Source: Fragilaria crotonensis (taxonomy: Eukaryota; Bacillariophyta; Fragilariophyceae; Fragilariales; Fragilariaceae). Taken from it: a DNA stretch of 35,603 bases. Of the stretch, positions 22,308-31,118 are shown piece by piece. A model generated the notes under the pieces. The model saw only the letters and a list, made by a program, of their open reading frames with translations, had not been told where the DNA came from and did no database searches. Where the stretch lies: NCBI GenBank assembly GCA_022925895.1, contig JAKSYS010000648.1:1-35603 (forward strand), written 5' to 3'. A program made the translations under genes and the position numbers. Each line of letters opens with the position of its first letter. Within the stretch, counting starts at the first letter, position 1.

Positions 22308-22869
22308 GATGCAATCCTGGCTCCTGGAAGCTGCTGTTACAGCGGTTGTATTTTATGATTGCTTTCAAGGGTATCAAAGTGTTGTAGACCTGTTGAGATT
22401 GGAGATCTCTCACCAGACAGAGTTGGATGGCGATTGCGTCGCCTTTTTCTAATATGATGTATAATAAACAAAGTGTGGAACTGCTCTACTGGTAGGATCT
22501 CGGAGGAAAGGATCGGTTCGTCACGATGATGTCAGATGATCACAAAACCTCGACGTAAATTGGACTGTGGGCGTAGGCAAGTGCTAATAATGTGTGATAT
22601 CGCCCCACACATACTCCGAGTACGATGCGTTTTCGACTGATGGGTGTGAACCTGAACGGACATGCGCGCTACGACGGCGTCCCGAAGATTCACTCCACTG
22701 TGACACGCGAGCACGCATCGTTGACGTTTTTTTTGACGTTATGATTGTGATGTTTGCTTCGTTGTAGTACTTTACGAATTACTACTAGTAGTAGTATGTC
22801 ATACCAGGGTACTAGTACCAAAGGCTGAACACTGAACACTGAACACTACGAATTAACGGTCAAAATCTT
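22308..22869. other. Intergenic region between VPS13 and the kinase-like gene
   Basis: This is the presumed VPS13 promoter and the 3' flank of the kinase-like gene. It holds the TGACGTT pair, a threefold CTGAACA heptamer repeat near 22825-22848 and a TACTAGTAG/GTACTAGTACC palindromic patch near 22781-22818. No gene is seen. Confidence 0.5.
22722..22740. promoter_or_regulatory. Direct pair of TGACGTT motifs upstream of VPS13
   Basis: TGACGTT occurs at 22722-22728 and 22734-22740, 12 bp apart across a T run, about 420 bp upstream of the VPS13 ATG. The sequence resembles TGACGT bZIP elements; function is not shown. Confidence 0.3.
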
Positions 22870-24998
22870 CTAGTTGAATTTTAACACAGTAACCTGGTAG
22901 TAGTCATACTGACTACCTATTTCCTTTTCACTTTTGTGACGAGCGCAACACCAGTTTGTCAGCTTCACCTTGTTGCTATTACCAGAACTGTCGACCTTTA
23001 CCATGATGTTCGCCGGTCGGACATAGATGTGGGTCCATCCGTCTGAATGGACAGAATTAAGAGTAGCGCAGACGTCGGAGACCATCATATCAAAGCCACT
23101 ACTCCACTTGCGCTTCTGGCTTGTGGGTTGCCCGATAATCCCTTTCAACCTCAAACACGAGATATCGGCGCGTTCGCACCTGATCTTCCCTCGAAATGTT
23201 GAGATAGGCGTATCCACGTCATGCAGTTGGGGGATATTGCCATGCCTGCCCAATTTCTGCAATACCTGAGACTCATGCTCTAAATGCCCCGTCATTTGAT
23301 GGCACATCAGAAACAAGCGCGAATGCGCTCCGGATCCAAGATAGCAACCCGCCTCAACAGGCTCAGCGTTGTCAGCGACAACAACAAAAGTATCACGACA
23401 TCCTTCGCTCCTTTGCATCAGTGATGTACCTAGTCCAACTTGGACTGACATGAGTGTGCGAGCCAGGAGGCAACAACCGGAAGGCATCCCATGTTCTTCA
23501 TTCACATCCTCGAATAAGGCCGCCACCTCGCTCGCCTTCTCGCCGAAGAGATTCTTTCCAGTTTCTTTGTCGAACAGCGGTGCATGTTTGGTTCGCTTTG
23601 TATTGATCCTCACATTTTCCGTTCCCACACCTGTAAGTTCGAGAACAACCACAACGAAGGAACCCATGGTTAGCACAAGGCCAACGAGTGTACAATCTTC
23701 GCCAATCCCTCCGACGTCAAAAAAGATCATGGCTTTCTTTGCCATGTGTCCGAGTATGTGATCCCGAGCAGTCACCAGAAGCTTGCCAACTGGGACGTTC
23801 TTACGAGCGACTGGCTTGCATTCCATTGGAACACGAAGCATTGCAGGTGAAGTACTCGATGAGTACTCTTCGGCCAATGGCGACACAACAAAGTCGACGG
23901 AACGAACTTTACGAATGTCAACCTTTTCCATCCCTTGTTCATGTATGACATGCTGTTCAAGGCCAAGGACCTGCGTCATTTTGAACATGATAGCATACAA
24001 AATGGGATGAACTCCGGCAAGCTCCTGTCCTACACAGCCAGGTGCAAAGAACTGAGTCGTAGATGTCGCTGTAGAGGAGTTGTCGTCGACGTTCCATCCG
24101 ATGATAGCGTTGACTGTTGTATCAATCTTGAGGATGTATTGCTCATCGTCGGAATCAAGCACTGATGCCCTTCCAAAACCGCGCTTCAAGGGAGAGTACA
24201 GCGGAGCACGCTCACGTGTTTCTCGTCAAGATTAGGAAGAAAGTCAACGTTACCTAATTCGACTTCGCTAAGACTGCAAAGCGCGTCGAAATTAGGATTC
24301 CGCTTTTTGTCAGCGTCACTTTCCTGGCTTTCCGTCGTTACGAGGGAAGTTTCGTTCCCAGCAGCCCTTAATCCTTGCATAATGCACAGGACCCCAAAGT
24401 GACGGCTTGAAATCAGCTCGGCTTTCACGGCGACCGCCTCGGCCTCTCTGCAAACACCCTTTTCTTTCTCCGCGACCATCGCGGCGTCTTTGAAAACATT
24501 CTTGGCTTTCTCGGCGACCAACTCGGAGTCTTTGGAAGCCAGTTCCGACGATTTCGCGTCATGCTGATGGGACTGATTTTTAACGTTGAGCTTTTCGACA
24601 GCGTCGGCATGTGCCACTCTAGCTAAAGCATATGCGTCCTTGCTTTCGAGGTAACTCTCGCATTCTGCTTTCAGCGAGCTGACGGCTTTGCACATAGTGG
24701 AGGAGCACTGTTCGCCATGTGGGGTTGTGCATTCGATCGCGAAGACGCAAGGAGCAAGAGCTTCTAGATCTTGGATTGCGGGAATCTCTCTCTGGCACCA
24801 TCGCTGCACCACACCCACCAATCCTTTGGTCTGTGCAGCACGCGTCGTCCACCGTTCGGCGACATAACTGAAGAAATTGGATGCCATCTGCTGATTCCCT
24901 CCATCGCATCGTGCCATGAGGTTGCTGTCCATTTCACATTCTTGTTCGAGATAGGCTTCGCCATCACCATTACTGGGAGAGATTTCGTTGACTTGCAT
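22870..24998 (-). pseudogene. Kinase-like protein with lost catalytic aspartates, one frameshift
   Basis: The ATG at 24998 opens a 270-residue frame with an Ala/Lys/Glu-rich, coiled-coil-like middle (repeats of the type DSELVAEKAKNVFKDAAMVAEK). It stops at 24186, but the text continues in another frame (GFGRASVLDSDDEQYILKID) to the stop at 22870. One extra base in the AAA run at 24219-24221 would join them into about 710 residues. The C-terminal third is protein-kinase-like: glycine loop LGSGAHSRLFLMC, a helix-C-like LEHESQVLQKLG, the catalytic-loop equivalent HIYVRPANIMV and the metal-site equivalent VKLTNWCCAR. The first Asp is Tyr (codon 23023-23025) and the second is Asn (22954-22956), so it should be catalytically dead even if the frame were intact. 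The exact kinase subfamily is not recognised. Confidence 0.65.
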
Positions 24999-25792
24999 CT
25001 GATCTTCCCGTCTCTACCTTGTGACGAGAGTCAAACTTGTTGCTACACTAAATTGTGTCCCAATGGGAGAAGATTGCTGCGACGTTGTGTGGTAGTACCG
25101 GTATGTGCGATTTCAGTTCGGTTTCTCACAGACACACACGAACGGATTGCTTCGTTGAGTTAAGAAGGGGCGTGGCTACTTTTGCGTTTAATTGACATTT
25201 TTTAGTTTGGCCCTTTAAAACAACTTTGTATTATACTCCGGTGTACAACGTATGCTGCTGCGTTGACTTTGTACCAACAACGGTATTAGGCTCATTCTAA
25301 GCTAGCTACCAAATGGTGGGAGGTGGGAATTGTCAAGCTTTCACTACACCACCCCTACAAGAACAGTTATAGCATAGTGCTTAAAAACTCCGCCCTTTGT
25401 GCTGCAATGATACTAGTGCAACTAGGCTCATCACATACCAAACACTTGTCATACTAGAGACTTTGTTGACTGTCCCCTATCATCAAAAGGAGTACAAATA
25501 GGCCTTGTACGGTTTGCCAAAGCGTTCCCAAATGATATCCCTTTGTCTCACCAGCATCCTTGACACTTTTTAGTCTTTTTGTGTACTACCTTTGTATCCT
25601 TCACACAACTCAACAACAGAGAAACAACAATACGAACTCAAAACATTCTTCATTAGCGATGACAGTTGACGTTCGGAAGTGCAAACTGCAGCATAGAAGT
25701 GATCCCCTTAACCACTGTTCAATTATACATTTTGTACAATTGCGCGAAAACAGTTGTTTTAAACAGCTGTTTAAAACAGCTTGTCTTAAACA
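24999..25792. other. Intergenic region upstream of the kinase-like gene
   Basis: No gene is supported. A plus-strand frame at 25560-25796 looks like chance. The region holds a TACTCCG motif at 25234 and the palindrome at 25755-25778. Confidence 0.4.
25755..25778. repeat. Perfect 24-bp palindrome
   Basis: The 24 bases are self-complementary around CAGCTG (25764-25769), with arms TGTTTTAAA and TTTAAAACA. It lies 15 bp beyond the stop of the ankyrin remnant. It may be a dimeric protein-binding site or a hairpin. Confidence 0.6.
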
Positions 25793-26190
25793 CTAATTAT
25801 CGCAAACAACATCCAAGTGGCCCCAAGGGCAAGCACAGATGAGAGGCGTGCGGCCGTAATTGTCCCGGCCATTGACATCTTCATCCTCGCGCGTCAACAA
25901 GAATTCGTGAACATCATCCCAGTGGTCACCAGCAAGTGCTCCAATTAGCAGTGTGCGGTGGCTGTTGATCATCCAGGGCATTGACATCCACATCCTCCCG
26001 ATTCAACAACAACACGCGAACAACATCCAAGTGGCCACCAACTCATGCTTCGATGAGCGGTGTGCGGCCTTGACGATAACCCGTGACATTCACATTTACA
26101 TCCTCGCATTTCAAATGTTTGCGAACAATCTCCAATTGTCCCCAAGCGCATGCTTCGACAAGCAACAAGGCGTGATGGCGTCGATAATCC
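25793..26190 (-). pseudogene. Decayed ankyrin-repeat gene fragment
   Basis: About four ankyrin repeats are readable on the minus strand: EACAWGQLEIVRKHLKCEDV, then GRTPLIEA followed by an in-frame TGA at 26043-26045 and VGGHLDVVRVLLLNREDVDV, then (after a frame change near 25960) LIGALAGDHWDDVHEFLL, and GRTPLICACPWGHLDVV before the final stop at 25793. TPL and GHLDVV are the ankyrin signatures. No start or partner domain is visible. Ankyrin repeats mediate protein-protein contacts; this copy cannot encode a full protein. Confidence 0.7.
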
Positions 26191-26404
26191 ATTGGCAAAA
26201 GTGGGGCTTTGAAACTACGACATGACTATCCGAGGACAGGTCCAACGAGTTGATATAATACGCGTACGCGGTATGACATAAAACATACCTGGAAAAAGTA
26301 GCTCGTCTGGTAGCACTGTACTAGTAGTTCATTTGACAAACGCGTTGTCTTTGGGTCGAACTGTGGAAGTATTGGATTCCAATACTATGTCATACTGGAG
26401 AACA
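26191..26404. other. Short spacer, no gene
   Basis: Nothing recognisable beyond GTAGC/ACTAGTAG-type short palindromes near 26320. Confidence 0.3.
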
Positions 26405-26700
26405 ACTCTGGATTCTGGATGCAACTACGCTGTGAAGCATACATCCATACGTGTATTCAAGACGGGCGAGAGGAGTGAAGTGCTTGCGCGAGTATGTCAT
26501 ACTAGGCAGCAGTAAGTTGGATTTCAAGTGTGATTCCATGTTCGCGTCCAGCATTGCTACACTCATGACATTACGTAATAAAAACCTCAGCAAGTCTGAG
26601 GTTGGGATTAAGCATCCCCAACATTTTTGTCCCACTGGATTGCATTAATAATACTACGGTAGAGTCACTACTTAACTGCTGTCCATATGCTATCCAATAC
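26405..26700 (-). repeat. Truncated second copy of the 3' end of the GCR1_C-like element
   Basis: This stretch is clearly related to 27020-27320: both contain GGGATnAAGCATCCC, a TGTCCC-x-TTGATTGCATT-like block, a CGAGAGGAGTG block and a GTCCAGCAT/ATCCAGCAT block in the same order. It covers only the C-terminal coding end and 3' flank of the parent element. Frames are disrupted. Confidence 0.55.
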
Positions 26701-26850
26701 ACCGTGTATATCCTCTAAACAAGCCGGCCCTTACTGTGGTAGCGTACGGGAGTACTCTCGTGTACTGACTACTGATACGGAGTAGGGAATTTCACCTGGA
26801 ATTTCTATCCACAGAGAGGATCACTCCAAGATTCGTATGTCATAGGTACA

Positions 26851-26906
26851 TGCGATGTGCGATGTGCGATGTGCGATGTGCGATGTGCGATGTGCGATGT
26901 GCGATA
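26851..26906. repeat. Heptamer microsatellite (TGCGATG)8
   Basis: Eight tandem TGCGATG units occur; the seventh reads TGCGATA. Degenerate TGTGCTA/TGTGCGA units continue to about 26955. The open frame through it is a repeat artefact. Confidence 0.9.
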
Positions 26907-27019
26907 TGCGATGTGCTACAGTATGTGCTATGTGCTATGTTGGATGTGCGATGTGTATTTTGATTTGTCTTTTTTATAGAAAACTTGATCGGCTCGATGA
27001 CGGGACATACCGGGGGCTC

Positions 27020-27210
27020 CCATTCTGGATGCGACTATGATACTTTCTAGTAGTAGGGACATAGTAATCGATGATGTAGGTTCATTCAAGTCGAGAGGAG
27101 TGCAGTGTTTGTGCTAGTAGTAGATAGTAGTACTACGACAGTAAGTATGATTCCAAGTATGTTTCTTCGATGCTCGCATCCAGCATGATTACAGCATTCA
27201 TGACATGAGA
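27020..27210 (-). repeat. 3' flank of the GCR1_C-like element, full copy
   Basis: This counterpart of 26405-26600 carries the CGAGAGGAGTGCAGTG block and several CTAGTAGTAG motifs. Non-coding. Confidence 0.4.
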
Positions 27211-27700
27211 TACAAAACTAAACTCTGAGATTGGGATCAAGCATCCCAGCCTTTATGTCCCTCTTGATTGCATTTACAACATTACTAGCAAGTTTCACTT
27301 GACTGCCGTCCATCGACAACATATATGGCATCGATTGCCGTATCAGCTGTCATTCCACTGTGAACCAAGCCAGAAGCCATTGTCCAAAGCACACTGCAAC
27401 GGTGGTACTTGTGCTTCACCTTCCCACCATGCTCCTTGGTAGTAGTAAACAGTTCAGCATCTTTCTGCCTTCCAATCCCACTTGATATTCATGCCTCAGC
27501 TCAAACAAAATTTTCAATTAGGGCTCAGAGGAGTTGCCGGAGGAGCTGCTCCACACCAGCTCCAGCAATTGCTAGGAGTTTGTGCAGCATCGACAATTCT
27601 GTTGTCGTCATTTTCCAATTGTTGCCTCATCGTACCCATGGGACCCCTCACTCGTCCTGGTTGCAATTCAATCCTCCTTATGCATATTTGCAGGGACAGC
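27210..27700 (-). pseudogene. Decayed transposon-like protein with GCR1_C-like DNA-binding region
   Basis: Reading down the minus strand: RGPMGTMRQQLENDDNRIV, then TPLSPN, KILFELRHEYQVGLEGR in a second frame, DAELFTTTKEHGGKVKHKYH, SVLWTMASGLVHSGMTADTA and IDAIYVVDG, a TAG at 27285-27287, then VNAIKRDIKAGMLDPNLR in yet another frame. The order 'LW/L-x-EY-x-G-x-x-GRK...KYHR-x-x-VLW...TADxAID-x-IY' resembles the GCR1_C-type domain common in transposon-like diatom proteins. At least three frame changes make it non-functional. The large plus-strand frame at 27482-27907 is its shadow. Family assignment is tentative. Confidence 0.4.
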
Positions 27701-28560
27701 AGTGAAGTACTATTTCTTGTGCTGAAGCTCTGTCTGTCATTTGGTTCGGTTGCAATTCCTGAAGCTCACACCAAATCTGACTGCTTCCAAGAGACCATAC
27801 TGCCAACAGCTGCGCTGCCAATCCTCCTGTTCTTGTTGCAGCCACTCCTCCATCCCCTCCCACCAGCTCCACCAGCTCAAATACTCAGTTTTTCTCCATT
27901 TCCATGATTCTCATCAACAAGGGTAGGTACAATATCAATATGAACACAGGCTTGGTTGCTGGTCACCACAACTGGCACTCTTTTTGTAATTGCATGATGG
28001 TACCAAGTGTTGTTGCAATCAACTCCAACAACTGTCACAGCAAAAAAAATTTCCACTCCATCTGAATCCTTTGTGTAAAATCCTACGGAACATCGTGATG
28101 ATGTGTTACTATGTCATACACTGAAAAAATCAGCCAGCAAAGCAACAGCACCTTGCTTCCCAAGCACAGGCACCACCCCATCCGACATCCGCTTCATGAT
28201 GTTGGTCAGGATGAAGGTCTTGCTTGTTCATCATTGCAATCATTGGCACACCAGCAGTCACCTCATTGACCACAGTAGAAGTGTTAGTGGCATTCAGTAC
28301 ATCAGGAAACAGGTAATAGCATGGTCTGCCAATGCACAACATCTAGGCAACTTACACACCAGGATATAGTCGTAGTTCTGTATGAAAGACAGCATCCAAC
28401 ACGTGACTTTTTTATTTCCACTGTCCTCAAAGATCCTAGTGCATCCCGAACAATGTGCATATGTCAACGCAAATTTACAAATCAATTGAGGATTTCCGAA
28501 GCCAAACTCTTCCAACCCATCAGGTCAGATGCCTGAACCTGGATCCATGAACATGGCAAA
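27700..28560 (-). other. Probable upstream remnant of the same element, unrecognised
   Basis: Minus-strand fragments such as MSDGVVPVLGKQGAVALLAD, GVDCNNTWYHHAITKRVPVV and EFGFGNPQLICKFALTYAHC read like coding sequence but are in different frames and separated by stops. No domain is recognised. Confidence 0.3.
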
Positions 28561-28563
28561 TGA

Positions 28564-28791
28564 CAAGATGCCCACAGCACCAGGAAGGTCTGGCTTGCAC
28601 TAAATGCCCATTTTGATGATGAAAAAACTGGAGAACTCAATGAAAATATTGAACAAGTCAAGGAGGATGATGTCTCACACTTATACTACAATGATAACAA
28701 AGTGTATCCATCCTTTTAGCAAAATGTGACTACTAAGCAAAACAACAATGTTGGTAAATTAGGCCCTTGGAGAGACTTGCTTGGTTGGTAG
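28564..28791 (+). pseudogene. Plus-strand coding-like remnant
   Basis: The frame 28564-28719 includes KVWLALNAHFDDEKTGELNE and VKEDDVSHLYYNDNKVYPSF, then a TAG. The same frame goes on as NVGKLGPWRDLLGW to a second TAG at 28789. The composition is protein-like; the family is not recognised. It may belong to a mobile element. Confidence 0.3.
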
Positions 28792-29160
28792 CCAGTAGCT
28801 ACCGGTAGTCACTGTTGTTGACTCAGAGCTGCAGCACAGATGATAGGTGCTGATTCGGACAGTTCGTGCAACGAAGTTAGATAGACCCGGCGGACGCGGC
28901 GGACCGTGTCGCTTGTATGAACACCATGGGTGACCTCACAGTGGCACAGTAGACTTAGGCGAATCGTCCCAGTACGACTCCAGACTCCAGAGCGCAGGAT
29001 ATGGGCGCTGCTTCTGTACAAAGCAGTGTTTGGTCGTGCGGGTCGAATGTTCTTAGCAACGGACAACGCGGCAGCACGGTAAATATAGAATTTGGTTTTT
29101 TTTTTGGTTTCTGCTTTCAATGTTTTGACGTTACAATTTAAAATGTACCTGGTACTGAGT
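28792..29160. other. Spacer before the retrotransposon
   Basis: No gene is seen. A minus-strand frame at 28809-29120 has no recognisable motif. Confidence 0.35.
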
Positions 29161-29164
29161 CTAT

Positions 29165-29384
29165 TGAACGAATATGATAGCGGTACGGTACTACTGACTG
29201 AGAGGTACTGTACAGGTTCGAACTAGCCGTTAGTGTGCGATGGTGTTAGCGATAGTGATAGCGTGGATGTGTGCGTCTATATGTGAGAAACGGCGCACTT
29301 ATCTTAGGATTGTCTGTTTTAGCGTTTACCTCTATCTTCTCTTGTAAGTACCCATGGCAGCGATAGCGCAGCGTAATTTATACA
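29165..29384 (+). repeat. 5' LTR (220 bp)
   Basis: It begins TGAACGAATATG and ends TTTATACA. By direct reading it is identical over its whole length to the LTR at 35328-35547. It contains GCGATAGTGATAGCG and a GTAC-rich start. Confidence 0.95.
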
Positions 29385-29402
29385 GTTTATCAGACCCACT
29401 CG
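29385..29402 (+). promoter_or_regulatory. Probable primer binding site
   Basis: Directly after the LTR, GTTTATCAGACCCA resembles the initiator-Met tRNA complement TGGTATCAGAGCCA, with the TATCAGA core kept but the leading TGG missing. A degenerate or internal-fragment primer site is possible. Confidence 0.35.
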
Positions 29403-29675
29403 CGCTAGATGATAATGGAGAAGAGATTGTGGGAAGAAAGTGGGTTATGCCATGAAAATGCGAGTTATGTCATAACGTATATATTTTCGGTTACATTGGC
29501 GACGGCTGATGGTGGGCACTGAAAGCGTTCTTTGACAATGGAATGGGAAGGGAATCCTTCCCATACTAAGCGTAGCGCGACCAAAGAGACTGATCATCTC
29601 GATTGGATATAGCGTGAAAACCCGTGTTGCCCCACACGAGCACTAACGATTGAGACGAACGTCATCGTAGTAAAC

Positions 29676-31118
29676 ATGGCTGATCTTGATGACCCGATTG
29701 AACTTGTGGGCGTTGCTCACGTGCTTCAGTTATTGGTTTCGACCGGGCTGTCGACAGAGACAACATCATGCAAGCTGGACTCAATCAGTTCGAGGATTTC
29801 CGTTACCTAGTTGAAAGGACATTCGTGACATGGCAGACGAATTTGGGAAGCGTACACAGGCAGCGGGAGGATTGTTTTGGACTCGGAAGGTCCAAGAAGT
29901 TGGTTGGTGTAATGCACTGGGTGCAGGATTGCTTCAGGGCTAGCGATGTCCCGAACCATGCGCATTTTGATAACGGCGTCTTGATTGAGGCGCTTAGTCT
30001 GGCTCAGATCGCAAGTCCGATGTCGAATTGGTCTCTACCAACACGAAAGCAGTTGATCCCGGGAAGTTCAAGGACGAGCGTAAGTGGCCTGAATGGGAGA
30101 AGGCATTCATCAATTATCTGTCTGTTGTCCCTGGCGTGAGTGGTATCCCGTTGTCGTACGTTGTGCGAGAGCAGAAATTCCCACGCCTGGGATAGATTAT
30201 CCAACCCTCACTGATAGGATGATCCATCGAGCCCCTCGTTGGACAATACTTTATTGCCGATACTCGGCGCGTGCACAACCTGTTGGTGGGATTTCTTCAA
30301 GGCAAAAACACGGAGAACTGGATCCGAAATATAGCCAATTTCCAGGACGGACGACGTGACATGATTGCCCTACGCCGCCATTATGCCGGCGAAGGGAACT
30401 CCACTAGGAGGATAGGAGATGCGAAGCGAATCCAATCGTCTCTCCATTACAAAACGGAGAGGGCCTTGCCGTTTAACAAATTCCTCGATTCTTTGCAGCG
30501 TATGTTCACCATTTTCGAAGAGGAAGGCAAGCCCATGACAGAAAGGGCGAAAGTCGATGAATTGTTGACAAAGGTTCAAAACACAGCGTTGTCTGCAGCG
30601 GTGGCTCAACTAAGGTACCAGCTTAATACCGTGGGTATTTCTTTTACAGTTGCGGCTAACCACTTGAACTCTGAGATCTCTCAAACCCCAGATTACCAGT
30701 TGTCCCGAAAGATCAGCTCCGTGGCCACAGGAAGCGGCGGACGCGGTGGCGGTCGCCACAGTGGTCGGGGTGGACGAGGCACTGGGCGCGGACGTGGCGG
30801 TCGCGGAGGCCGCGGAAGCGGAAAGGCCAATACAGGGTATTACTCTCCGGCGGAATGGGAAAAGTTATCATTTGAGGGCGTGACAATATTCGCAAGGAAC
30901 GCGACAAGAAGGGCGAGCAGGGTGGCAGCAAACGAACCATTTCTGAGATGACAACGAAGCAACTAACCACGGCGCTCATTAGCTCACTCCAAAAGGCGTC
31001 AGAAAAGGCTGGGGAGAAAGAGAATGCGTGTGGCGATGAAACTCCCAAGAAGTCGAATACACAAGCCGGTAATGCTTTCGGCGGCAAGGAAAGCGCCAAA
31101 CGAAGCAAGACAGAATGA
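29676..31118 (+). pseudogene. gag: Copia gag, frameshifted, with RGG box instead of zinc knuckle
   Basis: The first ATG after the leader is at 29676 (MADLDDPIELVGVAHV). The capsid-like part continues in other frames (EDFRYLVER near 29790; the longest open stretch 30271-30951 holds GKNTENWIRNIANFQDG and the helical RALPFNKFLDSLQRMFTIF). Near 30735-30825 lies an Arg-Gly-rich stretch of repeated GGRG/GRGG; the text then shifts frame and ends with a lysine-rich tail at the TGA at 31116-31118. No CCHC zinc knuckle is visible; the RGG box is the likely RNA-binding part. At least three frame changes are present. Confidence 0.75.

Noticed and set aside
26855-27040. 61-aa Cys/Met-rich frame (MCDVRCAMCDVR...)
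   Set aside because: It is a translation of the TGCGATG microsatellite, not a metal-binding protein.
27482-27907. 141-aa plus-strand frame rich in Leu and Pro
   Set aside because: The minus strand of the same stretch carries the recognisable GCR1_C-like fragments; this frame is its shadow.
29200-29235. GGTTCGAAC in the LTR as a possible tRNA T-arm
   Set aside because: No acceptor, D or anticodon arms can be folded around it, and it recurs only because it is part of both LTRs.
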